A stretch of 29,882 nucleotides of DNA from ZLKRG08 sp046094385 (GTDB lineage: Bacteria > Actinomycetota > Actinomycetes > Nanopelagicales > Nanopelagicaceae), in the NCBI GenBank assembly GCA_046094385.1, contig JBJTHJ010000070.1, forward strand, positions 1 through 29,882, in the 5' to 3' direction. The notes below the pieces were generated by a model. It worked only from the letters and a program-made list of their open reading frames with translations, was not told the DNA's origin and searched no databases. Below, piece by piece: positions 15,106 to 23,461 of the stretch. Made by a program: the position numbers and the translations under genes. Each line of letters begins with the position of its first letter. The first letter of the stretch is position 1.

Positions 15106-16181
15106 GTTTCTTAAAGCGTAAAAAGGTCCAAGAAGAGATCGCACAGATTGATGGCGCTGAGAATGCAATTGCAAACCGTGAGGTCGAGGGCTTAACTCAG
15201 CGCCAAATTGTGATCAAGCGGTTCTTGCACCACAAAGCAGCCGTAATCTCGATGATCATTTTATTTACGCTGATTTTGATTGTTTTCACTGGGTCGGCAG
15301 TTCATATTGGCCCAATCCATATACCTGGTTGGTGGAAGTATCAATACACAGACTTAGCGCCGATGGAGACCTGCGCAGATGGCACATTGGGTTGCCCGAC
15401 TTTATCGGTCCGCCCTAAATTCCTAGGTGGCGAAGGCATCAAACTTGGAGAGCATCCATTTGGCCAAGACGATATTGGACATGACTATCTCTCGTTGGTA
15501 CTACGCGGTGCCCAAAGATCATTGATGGTTACCTTCATCATCGGAATAGTTGCAGGAACCATCGGAACAATCATTGGTTCAATTGCCGGCTTCTTCTCCG
15601 GAAAAGTTGATAACGTTCTGATGCGATTTGTGGATTTTCTAATCACAATTCCATCTATCATCATTGGATCGGTTATTGGTTACCACTTCGGAAATTTGGG
15701 AGCGCTCTTCCTGGCTTTCTATCTGGGTCTCTTTGCCTGGACCGGTTTATCTCGATTAGTTCGTGGTGAATTCTTAACGCTGCGCGAACGAGATTTCGTC
15801 GATGCGGCACGTGTGGCTGGAGCAAGTAATCGCAGAATCATCTTCAAGCACATTCTGCCAAATGCAGTAGGTGTGATCATCGTTTCAGTAACCTTGCTAA
15901 TGTCTGGTGCGATTCTTCTAGAGACTGCGCTCTCATACTTGGGATTTGGAGTAACTCCTCCAGATGTCTCCCTAGGATTATTGATTAGTACCTATCAAGA
16001 TTCATTCACCACCAGGCCTTATCTTTTCTGGTGGCCTGGCATCTTGATCATCACAATCGCACTTAGCATCAACTTCATCGGTGATGGACTTCGAGATGCA
16101 TTCGATCCACGTCAGAGACGTAAAGTTACTCTGCGTGAACGCCGTAAAACCATGATCGCTGAAAAGGCTAAAGAGGCATAA
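15102..16181 (+). CDS. peptide ABC transporter permease (DppC-like)
   Basis: A 359-residue permease of the DppC/OppC group. A cytoplasmic N-terminus (about 45 residues) leads to the first span (AAVISMIILFTLILIVFTGS), an extracellular loop with two cysteines (ETCADGTLGCPT), the HPFGQDDIGHDYLSLVLRG signature, further spans and the EAA loop (DFVDAARVAGASNRRIIFKH). The ending INFIGDGLRDAFDPRQRRK is canonical. The ATG overlaps the stop of the upstream permease (ATGA), indicating translational coupling and a heterodimeric channel. The gene ends 10 bases before the convergent PH-domain gene. Confidence 0.94.
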   Translation: MSFLKRKKVQEEIAQIDGAENAIANREVEGLTQRQIVIKRFLHHKAAVISMIILFTLILIVFTGSAVHIGPIHIPGWWKYQYTDLAPMETCADGTLGCPTLSVRPKFLGGEGIKLGEHPFGQDDIGHDYLSLVLRGAQRSLMVTFIIGIVAGTIGTIIGSIAGFFSGKVDNVLMRFVDFLITIPSIIIGSVIGYHFGNLGALFLAFYLGLFAWTGLSRLVRGEFLTLRERDFVDAARVAGASNRRIIFKHILPNAVGVIIVSVTLLMSGAILLETALSYLGFGVTPPDVSLGLLISTYQDSFTTRPYLFWWPGILIITIALSINFIGDGLRDAFDPRQRRKVTLRERRKTMIAEKAKEA

Positions 16182-16191
16182 ATTGTTGACG

Positions 16192-16818
16192 TTAGATGAT
16201 ATTAAAAGCGAGCGCGAAAAGAGCGGAGATCGCTGCCAGTCCGGCGATAGCAAAATCTCCCCGCTTCTCCATGAAAGCGATCGCAGCGCGATCTTGGTTG
16301 CTACTTCGCGTACTGCGATATCTCTCAAGTCGGGTTACCGCCAAATATCGAGCCACCCCCGAATCAGCTCTGGGGGATTCACCGGATCTGATGGAGCCAC
16401 TATGGCCAAGGCTCAAACCGCGCAGATCGCTCTCATGAATCTTCCGAGAGTGGTAGCGACCTGGGGCCGGCGCCGCCCAAGCAAAGATTTGTTCACCATC
16501 GTTGGTGATGATCGACATGGTGTATCTAGCTTCAATTTCACGAACATAATCCCAACTAATCAAGTAAGTGAAAGTGGGATTAACAATCTCGATTCCCTCA
16601 TCAAAGAAGATGATCTTGGGTTTGTACATGATCAAGCCCATACAACTGGCAAAGCAGGTAGTCCAAGCAAGTGTGACTGCGCTAGTGCCGAAATCACTGG
16701 AGAAGATGGTTTGCAAATTCATTCCGGCCAACAAAAAAATCAAGATAAAGAAACCAACCACACTGGATTTGCTTCTAAAAGTTTCTGGATTATTGCGTGG
16801 CAGGATTTCCGGTCTCAT
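16192..16818 (-). CDS. PH-domain (bPH_6-like) membrane protein
   Basis: A 208-residue protein with two hydrophobic spans near the N-terminus (about 20-38 and 48-66), a bacterial PH-like domain (IIFFDEGIEIVNP, ISWDYVREIEARYTMSII, then FAWAAPAPGR) and a C-terminal span (FAIAGLAAISALFALAF). The AWAAPAPGR motif and length match the bPH_6 family common in actinobacteria; function is unknown. It lies antisense inside the peptide-transport cluster, between the permease and ATPase genes. A 225-codon open frame on the plus strand (16183-16860) overlaps it but lacks family resemblance, so the minus-strand gene is preferred. Its upstream region, with TTGACG near 16851, is shared with the divergent ATPase gene. 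Confidence 0.82.
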   Translation of the reverse strand: MRPEILPRNNPETFRSKSSVVGFFILIFLLAGMNLQTIFSSDFGTSAVTLAWTTCFASCMGLIMYKPKIIFFDEGIEIVNPTFTYLISWDYVREIEARYTMSIITNDGEQIFAWAAPAPGRYHSRKIHESDLRGLSLGHSGSIRSGESPRADSGVARYLAVTRLERYRSTRSSNQDRAAIAFMEKRGDFAIAGLAAISALFALAFNII

Positions 16819-16852
16819 ATAGCGGTATCTTTACATAAGTTAGGGCGTCAAA

Positions 16853-18502
16853 GTGTCTGAACCAATTCTGAGCGTACGCAATTTCTCAGTGGACTTCTGG
16901 GTTGATGGCGTTTGGTATCCAGCTGCAAAGAGCATGAATTTTGATATTGCCCCAGGTCAGGTACTTGCCATCGTCGGAGAATCAGGCAGTGGAAAATCCA
17001 CTACTGCACTTGGCTTAATGAGTTTATTGGCTTCCAATGCCAGAATGGATGGCAGCGTAAAGATCAAGGGCGAAGAGATGGTTGGTGCACCAGCCAAATT
17101 ACTTCGCAAGTTCCGCGGTAAGGAAGTTGCTTATATCTTCCAAGAACCAATGTCGGCGCTCAACCCTGTTTACACAATTGGATTCCAGATTATTGAAACG
17201 CTCCGAGCCCACTTCGATATGGGTCCAACTGAAGCACGTGAGCGCGCTATCGAATTACTTACTATGGTGGAGATTCCTGAGCCATCGCTCTCTATAGATA
17301 AATATCCGCACCAGCTCTCAGGTGGTCAGCGCCAACGTGCCATGATCGCGCAAGCTTTGGCGTGCGACCCAGCACTTCTTGTAGCTGACGAACCAACTAC
17401 CGCACTTGACGTCACAGTGCAGGCTGAAATCCTTGATTTGATTCGCGATCTCAAATCTAGATTGAACTCTGCAATCCTTCTGATCACACACGCAATGGGC
17501 GTAGTTGCAGATATGGCAGATCAGATCTTGGTTATGAAAGATGGCGCAGTGGTCGAGGCTGGTTCCTCCGAACAGATTTTCTACCATCCAAACCATCCAT
17601 ACACCCAAGAGCTATTGGCGGCGGTGCCGTCACTCGGCAAGACCACAAAGCGCGAATTGAAATTTGATACTCCAACTAAGCCAGCGCCTGTAATCAAACT
17701 GGAAAATGTCACTATTGAATATCCAAAGCGTGGTCGAATCCCTGCCTTTACTGCAGTAAAAGATTTTGATTTGGAGATTTACCCAGGTGAAATCGTCGGA
17801 TTAGTCGGAGAGTCAGGTTCTGGCAAGACCACCGTAGGGCGCGCTGCTATTGGTTTATTGCCAATCAAATCAGGGCGTATTGAAGTTGTCGGAAACGATA
17901 TCTCGAATGCAACTTTGAAAGATCTCAAGGCGATCCGAAAGCACACAGGTATCGTCTTTCAAGATCCTGCATCATCATTGAATCCTCGTCTGCCGATCGG
18001 AGAATCTATTGGTGAGCCAATCTTCTTGGCTAAAGAGGCCGAAGGCGATGCCTTAAATAAGAGAGTTGAAGATCTCCTGGAATCAGTAGAGCTTCCAAGG
18101 AGTTATCGAAATCGTTTCCCACACGAACTTTCAGGTGGACAGCGTCAGCGAGTTGGCATCGCCCGTGCCTTAGCGCTCACGCCAGATCTTTTGATTGCCG
18201 ACGAGCCAACTTCAGCGCTTGATGTATCGGTGCAGGCTCGCTTCTTGGAGCTATTCCAAGATCTGCAATCCAAATTGAAGTTTGCTTGCCTATTTATCTC
18301 ACATGACTTAGCAGTGATCGATATCTTGTCGCACCGCGTTGCGGTTATGCAAGATGGATATTTAGTCGAAGAGGGCGACCGCGACAAGATCTTGAAGAAT
18401 CCAGAGAAGGAATACACGCGTCGATTAATAGATGCAGTTCCAGTTCCAGATCCTCGGGTTCAAGCAGAGCGCAGAGAACGTCTTCGCGCTAATCGCAGTT
18501 AA
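16853..18502 (+). CDS. double ABC ATPase for peptide uptake (DppD-DppF fusion)
   Basis: A 549-residue cytoplasmic protein with two complete ABC ATPase domains in tandem, powering the two permeases. Domain 1: Walker A GESGSGKST (about 42-50), signature LSGGQRQR (about 158), Walker B LLVADEP, H-loop LITHAMG. In this first H-loop the segment reads ITHAMG where ITHDMG/ITHDLG is usual. Domain 2: Walker A GESGSGKTT (about 321), signature LSGGQRQR (about 426), Walker B LLIADEP, H-loop FISHDLA. Each domain ends with an oligopeptide-type tail (HPYTQELLAAVP; EYTRRLIDAVP). Start GTG 16853, with a weak agggcg upstream. It is 35 bases from the divergent PH-domain gene start. Confidence 0.94.
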   Translation: MSEPILSVRNFSVDFWVDGVWYPAAKSMNFDIAPGQVLAIVGESGSGKSTTALGLMSLLASNARMDGSVKIKGEEMVGAPAKLLRKFRGKEVAYIFQEPMSALNPVYTIGFQIIETLRAHFDMGPTEARERAIELLTMVEIPEPSLSIDKYPHQLSGGQRQRAMIAQALACDPALLVADEPTTALDVTVQAEILDLIRDLKSRLNSAILLITHAMGVVADMADQILVMKDGAVVEAGSSEQIFYHPNHPYTQELLAAVPSLGKTTKRELKFDTPTKPAPVIKLENVTIEYPKRGRIPAFTAVKDFDLEIYPGEIVGLVGESGSGKTTVGRAAIGLLPIKSGRIEVVGNDISNATLKDLKAIRKHTGIVFQDPASSLNPRLPIGESIGEPIFLAKEAEGDALNKRVEDLLESVELPRSYRNRFPHELSGGQRQRVGIARALALTPDLLIADEPTSALDVSVQARFLELFQDLQSKLKFACLFISHDLAVIDILSHRVAVMQDGYLVEEGDRDKILKNPEKEYTRRLIDAVPVPDPRVQAERRERLRANRS

Positions 18503-18532
18503 ATCTCACACTAGCGCTAAATTCACGCTACC

Positions 18533-18538
18533 TATAAA
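18533..18538 (+). promoter_or_regulatory. -10 box for tldD
   Basis: TATAAA lies eight bases before the GTG start at 18547, with no Shine-Dalgarno site. This suggests that tldD can be transcribed separately from the ATPase gene as a leaderless mRNA. Confidence 0.45.
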
Positions 18539-18546
18539 GTGCCAAT

Positions 18547-20043
18547 GTGAAAATTGATGCTGACTTCTTAGCGCTTCCATTAAATCAGGTCTCTGATGCC
18601 GCAATCTCAACTGCCAAATCTCTTGGGGCTTCGCATGTGGATGTTCGAATCGAACGAACTCGTACCGGCAATCTCTCGCTTAGAGATGCCAAATTAGAAT
18701 CCCAGGAGAACCAAACCAACTTTGGAATAGGCGTTCGGGTCATCGTAAATGGCGCATGGGGTTTTGCCTCATCACCAGATGTCAGCACCAACAGCGCCAA
18801 GCAGCTAGCTGAAATCGCAGTTTCAATGGCGAAGATCGCTAAGCCACTTTCTACAGAGGAAGTTTCCTTGACGCCAGAACCGGCCTATCCAAATGGGGTT
18901 TGGGTATCTAACTACAAAATAGACCCATTTACGGTAACTGACTCTGAGAAGATCGAGCGCTTAGCGTCGATTAGCTCTAAATTATTGAATTCAAAATCTG
19001 TAAATCACACCAGTGCGCATACTATGTATGTTAAAGAACAGAAGTTCTATGCAGATAGTTACGGAACTAGCACCACCCAGCAAAGAGTTCGCATGGAGAC
19101 TCAAGTCGAAGCTATTTCAATTGGCGAACATGGTTTTGAATCGATGCGAACTTTGGCACAACCTGCCGGTTACGGATGGGAATGGATGGGAAATTCGATC
19201 TGGAATTGGGATGCTGAGATCGATCAACTACCCGAATTACTGGCCGAGAAAGTCAAAGCTCCATCTGTTGAGCCTGGTAAATATGACTTGCTAATTCATC
19301 CATCTAATCTCTGGCTCACTATCCACGAATCAATTGGACATGCCACCGAATTAGATCGAGCAATTGGCTACGAAGCCAACTATGCAGGTACCTCATTTGC
19401 CACACCTGACAAACTTGGGAATTTGAAGTATGGCTCCGAATTGATGAATGTAACTGGCGATCGAAATACCGAACATGGTTTAAGCACCGTAGGTTGGGAT
19501 GATGAGGGTGTGGCTGCCCAAAGTTGGGACATCATCAAAGATGGCCGTTTGGTTGGCTATCAACTGGATCGCAGAATTGCAGCCAGAGTCGGCCGTGATC
19601 GCAGCAATGGTTGTGCCTTTGCAGATTCCCCCGCACATGTACCGATTCAAAGAATGCCAAATGTCTCGCTCCAACCAAACCCAACTGGGCCAAATTTAGA
19701 TGAGATGATCTCATCAGTTGAAGATGGAATTTATATCTTGGGTGATAAGTCTTGGTCTATTGATATGCAACGTTACAACTTCCAATTTACCGGACAGCAA
19801 TTTCATCGAATTAAGAATGGAAAAATCGTTGGTCAACTAAAGGATGTGGCATATCAAGCTACGACCACCGATTTCTGGGGCGCTATGAAGGTAGTTGGTG
19901 GACCTTCAACTTATGTCTTAGGTGGCGCATTTAATTGCGGCAAAGCCCAACCGGGCCAGATTGCGGCTGTTAGCCATGGTTGTCCTGCGGCGCTCTTCGA
20001 CAAGATAAATATTCTCAATACGGTGGCGGAGGCAGGCAAATGA
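18547..20043 (+). CDS. tldD: metalloprotease TldD
   Basis: A 498-residue TldD-type zinc protease subunit. With TldE it forms a heterodimer that degrades unfolded or modified peptides and, in some bacteria, trims ribosomal peptide natural products. The zinc motif HESIGHATELD (HExxxH) starts at residue 260, as in E. coli TldD. The C-terminal GGAFNCGKAQPGQIAAVSHG segment with the zinc-ligand cysteine is present. Length is typical. The start is GTG at 18547; an ATG at 18545 is out of frame. The stop overlaps the start of tldE by four bases. Position after the peptide uptake genes suggests a role in degrading imported peptides, which is inference. Confidence 0.95.
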   Translation: MKIDADFLALPLNQVSDAAISTAKSLGASHVDVRIERTRTGNLSLRDAKLESQENQTNFGIGVRVIVNGAWGFASSPDVSTNSAKQLAEIAVSMAKIAKPLSTEEVSLTPEPAYPNGVWVSNYKIDPFTVTDSEKIERLASISSKLLNSKSVNHTSAHTMYVKEQKFYADSYGTSTTQQRVRMETQVEAISIGEHGFESMRTLAQPAGYGWEWMGNSIWNWDAEIDQLPELLAEKVKAPSVEPGKYDLLIHPSNLWLTIHESIGHATELDRAIGYEANYAGTSFATPDKLGNLKYGSELMNVTGDRNTEHGLSTVGWDDEGVAAQSWDIIKDGRLVGYQLDRRIAARVGRDRSNGCAFADSPAHVPIQRMPNVSLQPNPTGPNLDEMISSVEDGIYILGDKSWSIDMQRYNFQFTGQQFHRIKNGKIVGQLKDVAYQATTTDFWGAMKVVGGPSTYVLGGAFNCGKAQPGQIAAVSHGCPAALFDKINILNTVAEAGK

Positions 20044-21425
20044 TTTCAGCACCAGATTTGATCGAAAAAATTCTGGCTCGCGCTAATTGCGACGATTGCA
20101 TCGTAATCATCCAGGATAAAACCCAAGCCAACCTACGTTGGGCAAATAACACATTGACTACAAACGGTGTGATTCAAGAGCGTAGCGTCACGGTTTTAGC
20201 ATTTATCTCAACAAATGGTGCGATGGCAGCTGGCGGCGTTACCCGCACCAATGTAGAGGAATCAGATATAGATCAACTGTTGGCAGAGGCCATCGCTACC
20301 GCCAAAGCAGCTGGCCCAGCAGAAGATTACGCACCACTTGCCAAAGATTTATCAATAGGTGATTGGAGCGCGGCACATAAACCTACTGGCCCCGAGGTAT
20401 TCAAAGTATTTGCACCAGAACTTGGTGAGATGCTTAAGAAATCTGCGGCTGAAAAAATCGAACACTTTGGTTATGCCGAACATACCCATCAAAGTTATTG
20501 GCTTGGTTCAAAGGGTGGACTCCGACTACGACATGATGCGCCGGTTGGCCGCGTAGAGATGACTGCAAAATCCCATGAGCGCAGCAGATCTACATGGGAA
20601 GGTAAAGAGACCCACGACTTCACAAATATCAATGTTGGTCAAATGGATTCATCAATTCGCCAAAGACTTGAATGGCAGGCACGAAAGATCGATCTGCCGG
20701 CTGGTAAATATCAAACGCAACTTCCATCTGGAGCAGTCGCCGATCTTTACACCTACATGATCTGGGTTGCTACCGCTCGCGATGCATTTGAAGGTCAAAG
20801 CGTCTTCTCCAAGCCAGATGGTGGCAAAACCAGAGTCGGAGAGAAACTTTCAAATGTGAAATTAAATCTCTTTAGCGACCCTAAACACTCACTGCTGCCA
20901 ACTGCGCCATTCTTGATAAATACCGTCTCAAGTCCATTTGGATCGGTATTCGATAATGGGCAACAGAGTGCGCGTGTGGATTGGTTAAAGGATGGCGTGC
21001 TTCAATCTCTAATCCAAACTCGCGCAACTTCAAAAATGACCTCTCTGCCATTTACTCCTATGGGTTACAACTACATCATGGATGTAGAAGGTGGTTCTGG
21101 TTCACTAAATGATTTGATTACAAAATTAGATGATGGATTGTTGCTAACCACTTTCTGGTATATCCGGATGGTTGATCCAAATTCATTGTTACTTACTGGT
21201 TTGACTCGCGACGGTGTGTACCATGTGAAAAATGGCGAGGTACAAGGTGCTACCAACAATTTCCGTTGGAATGATTCGCCTGTAAATACTCTCTCAAGAA
21301 TCGCATATGCCGGTGCCAGCGAATGGTCGCAACCTCGCGAGTGGGCTGGAGATATCACTAGCTTCTATACCCCGCCGATAATCATCGATGATTTCAATAT
21401 GTCGACGGTAAGTCCTGGAAATTGA
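20040..21425 (+). CDS. tldE: metalloprotease subunit TldE/PmbA
   Basis: A 461-residue partner of TldD. It lacks the HExxxH motif, as expected for TldE/PmbA, the non-catalytic but required subunit. Conserved stretches include RWANNTLTTNGVIQER near residue 36, GVTRTNVEESDI, and the C-terminal WLKDGVLQSLIQTRATSKM and DDGLLLTTFWYIRMVDPNSL. The ATG at 20040 overlaps the tldD stop (ATGA), preceded by ggaggcag, a good Shine-Dalgarno site. An open frame extends 20 codons further upstream inside tldD but has no start support. The gene is followed six bases later by the DUF885 peptidase gene. Confidence 0.94.
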   Translation: MISAPDLIEKILARANCDDCIVIIQDKTQANLRWANNTLTTNGVIQERSVTVLAFISTNGAMAAGGVTRTNVEESDIDQLLAEAIATAKAAGPAEDYAPLAKDLSIGDWSAAHKPTGPEVFKVFAPELGEMLKKSAAEKIEHFGYAEHTHQSYWLGSKGGLRLRHDAPVGRVEMTAKSHERSRSTWEGKETHDFTNINVGQMDSSIRQRLEWQARKIDLPAGKYQTQLPSGAVADLYTYMIWVATARDAFEGQSVFSKPDGGKTRVGEKLSNVKLNLFSDPKHSLLPTAPFLINTVSSPFGSVFDNGQQSARVDWLKDGVLQSLIQTRATSKMTSLPFTPMGYNYIMDVEGGSGSLNDLITKLDDGLLLTTFWYIRMVDPNSLLLTGLTRDGVYHVKNGEVQGATNNFRWNDSPVNTLSRIAYAGASEWSQPREWAGDITSFYTPPIIIDDFNMSTVSPGN

Positions 21426-21431
21426 GGAGAA

Positions 21432-23084
21432 ATGAGCACCCATCGTTCACCGCTATTTGAATTGGCAGATTCATATGTAGAGACCAGCGCTCGGATGTCA
21501 CCGATGACCTGCACCGAACTTGGCATCCCTGGGTATGACGACCAATTAGATACTTTTACTATTGAAGAGGCAGATAAAGAGGCCAATTACTCCCGAGAGG
21601 TCGTAAAGCAGGCGAAGAGCTTAAATGCTATCGACGAGATTGATCAGATCTCAAAGGCAGTTTTGATCGAACGTATTGAATCTAAATTGAAAATTCATGA
21701 AACCAAAGAGGGCTTCATAACTTATTCGCCGATCGTCAACCCTGCTTCATATATTCGCCAAGTATTTACGATCATGCCAACAGATGGCGATAAGGCAATT
21801 GCAAATATTGCAGCGCGTTTGAATTTAGTTGGAAAAGCGCTTGAAGGCTGGAAGAGTACTTTGCAAGAGATGGATGCGCTTGGCAAAAAGACTGCTAGAC
21901 GCCAAGTGGTGGTGGTGGCAGATCAGTTAAAGGCCTATGCCGAAGGTGGCTGGGAGAAGATGGCCCAGAAACTTGATCCCTTTAATAAATACCCAGAACT
22001 TCATACCGCTGCGAAAAATGCTGCAAATGCCTCTGGGCAGATGAGTGAGTGGATGCGAAATACACATGCGCCTAGATCTGCAGAGGCAGATGCCGTTGGT
22101 GAAGAGCGTTACAAACCTTGGGCCAGGTTCTTCACTGGAGCTGAGTTAGATTTAAAGAAGACTTACGAATGGGGCTTGGAAGATTTGGCTCGTATCAATG
22201 ATCGTATGTATAAAGCAGCGGCCAAATTGGGGCTGCAAGGTAAACCTTTAAAAGAGGTTGCCCAATATTGCGAAGATGCTGAATTGCATCGCATCGATGG
22301 CGAAGAGAATCTGTTAAAGAAACTTCGAGAGTTTACCGATGAAGCGGTAAAGCACTTAGATGGAAAGTACTTTGATGTAGATCCACGGATTGCATTCTGT
22401 GATGCGCGAATTGCACCGGAAGGCTCGGCCGCTGCTCCTTATTACATTCCACCTTCTGAGGATCTATCGCGTCCTGGAACCACTTGGTATCCAACCCTTG
22501 GCCATAAGCGCTTTAACTTCTGGCATATTGCATCAACCTGGTATCACGAAGCAGTTCCAGGGCATCACCTGCAATTTGCCACTGCCGCACTTGAAAAGGA
22601 TCGCCTCTCGAGATTCCAACGAAGTGGCGCATGGATCTCAGGTTATGGCGAAGGCTGGGCGCTTTATGCTGAACGCTTCATGGATGAATTGGGCGCATTT
22701 GATGAACCATCTTTAGAGCTAGGTTATCTCTCAGGTCAGGCGCTACGCGCTGCTCGTGTAGTGGTAGATATTGGAATGCATTGCGGTTACAAAGATCAAA
22801 ATGGAAAAGTCTGGGACGCCCAATCTGGATTTGATCTCTTGGTAAATAACGCAATGATGGCCCCAGATTTCGCCAAGAGTGAGATCGAACGTTACTTGGG
22901 CTGGCCAGGTCAAGCTATCTCATACAAAGTTGGCGAGCGATTCTGGATGGAGATTCGTGAATCTGCCAAAGAGCGCTTGGGAACTTCTTTCGAGATAAAG
23001 AAGTTTCATAACTATGCCTTGAAAATTGGCCCAATGGGGCTTGATCCACTAAAGCAGGTAATGGCTGATTGGAAAGGTATTTAA
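21432..23084 (+). CDS. DUF885 family peptidase-like protein
   Basis: A 550-residue protein of the DUF885 family (PF05960), zinc-peptidase-like proteins with a thermolysin/M3-related helical fold. The motif YHEAVPGHHLQFA, with HExxxGHH, is at about residue 371. The downstream GYGEGWALYAERFMDELG supplies the probable third ligand or active-site Glu and Tyr. The length is normal and there is no signal peptide, so it is cytoplasmic. Start ATG 21432 follows gaggag six bases upstream. It is six bases after tldE, so it is the last gene of the peptide-turnover operon. Activity on imported oligopeptides is inferred from context. Confidence 0.92.
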   Translation: MSTHRSPLFELADSYVETSARMSPMTCTELGIPGYDDQLDTFTIEEADKEANYSREVVKQAKSLNAIDEIDQISKAVLIERIESKLKIHETKEGFITYSPIVNPASYIRQVFTIMPTDGDKAIANIAARLNLVGKALEGWKSTLQEMDALGKKTARRQVVVVADQLKAYAEGGWEKMAQKLDPFNKYPELHTAAKNAANASGQMSEWMRNTHAPRSAEADAVGEERYKPWARFFTGAELDLKKTYEWGLEDLARINDRMYKAAAKLGLQGKPLKEVAQYCEDAELHRIDGEENLLKKLREFTDEAVKHLDGKYFDVDPRIAFCDARIAPEGSAAAPYYIPPSEDLSRPGTTWYPTLGHKRFNFWHIASTWYHEAVPGHHLQFATAALEKDRLSRFQRSGAWISGYGEGWALYAERFMDELGAFDEPSLELGYLSGQALRAARVVVDIGMHCGYKDQNGKVWDAQSGFDLLVNNAMMAPDFAKSEIERYLGWPGQAISYKVGERFWMEIRESAKERLGTSFEIKKFHNYALKIGPMGLDPLKQVMADWKGI

Positions 23085-23123
23085 AAAAAGAGAAGCCCAC
23101 AAAGTTGTGAGCTTCTCTTTTTC
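23085..23123. terminator. bidirectional rho-independent terminator
   Basis: A-rich tract, stem gagaagc...cac (23090-23100), loop aaagtt, stem gtg...gcttctc, then a T-rich tract (23118-23122). There is one mismatch in the stem. The plus strand ends the DUF885 operon. The minus strand has a run of seven T after the stem, so it can also stop transcription coming from the 23193-23461 side. Confidence 0.85.
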
Positions 23124-23171
23124 TATTTAGCTTTGATTAAGGCAACGGGCCTTCTACTGCGTTATTCCAAT

Positions 23172-23199
23172 TATCTAGCGTGTATGCCAGCGCTAGATA
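23172..23199. other. nine-base inverted repeat at the small ORF stop
   Basis: tatctagcg (23172-23180) and cgctagata (23191-23199) are perfect complements with a 10-base loop. On the minus strand the TAG stop of the small ORF lies inside the 5' arm. No T-tract follows, so it is not itself a standard terminator. Confidence 0.55.
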
Positions 23200-23315
23200 T
23201 TGGAGTCGATCGCCACTTTGTAGCACGTTGTTAACTGTTGCGTTAAACTAAGCGAAGCAGCCAGAAATGTGTACCACCATCTCCTAGTGGCCCTGCCTCT
23301 TGCCGAAATATTCAT
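23193..23315 (-). CDS. possible 40-aa small protein
   Basis: ATG 23313-23315 lies five bases after a near-perfect Shine-Dalgarno GGGAGG (minus strand, 23326-23321). The frame gives 40 residues: a basic start (MNISARGRATRRWW), a short hydrophobic stretch (YTFLAASLSL) and a polar tail, ending at TAG 23193-23195. The minus-strand side of the terminator at 23085-23123 would close the transcript. This is a plausible small membrane-active or regulatory peptide. However, the hydrophobic part is short, no family is recognised, and neighbouring frames look like relics of a longer gene, so it may be an accidental frame in a pseudogene. Confidence 0.3.
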   Translation of the reverse strand: MNISARGRATRRWWYTFLAASLSLTQQLTTCYKVAIDSNI

Positions 23316-23461
23316 TGAAACCTCCCGATACATATCAACGCATGTAAATGCTTGTATCAGTATGATTTCGAATCGAACTACGCTATGAGTTCAAGAATCC
23401 CTCGCGCTTGGTTCTCTATCAAAATATAGCAAGGCAAAATGATTTTGGACCGGTTAAAAAG

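Larger units (their letters stand above)
23124..23461. other. 338-bp stretch without a confident gene
   Basis: It lies between the DUF885 terminator and the convergent Ste24-type gene. It holds a minus-strand small ORF (23193-23315) with a good ribosome site and a nine-base inverted repeat. Other frames show protein-like minus-strand strings broken by stops (for example PLGDGGTHFWLLRLV ending near 23246, and LQYLALAYTLDNWNNAVEG ending near 23139), so a decayed gene is also possible. No tRNA or known RNA was recognised. Confidence 0.5.

Noticed and set aside
16183..16860. 225-codon plus-strand open frame
   Set aside because: It is antisense to a PH-domain protein with clear family motifs, and its own translation resembles no family and has no good start signals.
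19980..20039. Upstream extension of TldE
   Set aside because: The 20 added residues overlap the TldD coding end in another frame, whereas ATG 20040 has the ggagg site and normal four-base overlap.
23330..23400. tRNA-like sequence near 23370-23400
   Set aside because: A gttcaagaatcc string suggested a T arm, but no acceptor, D or anticodon arm could be built.
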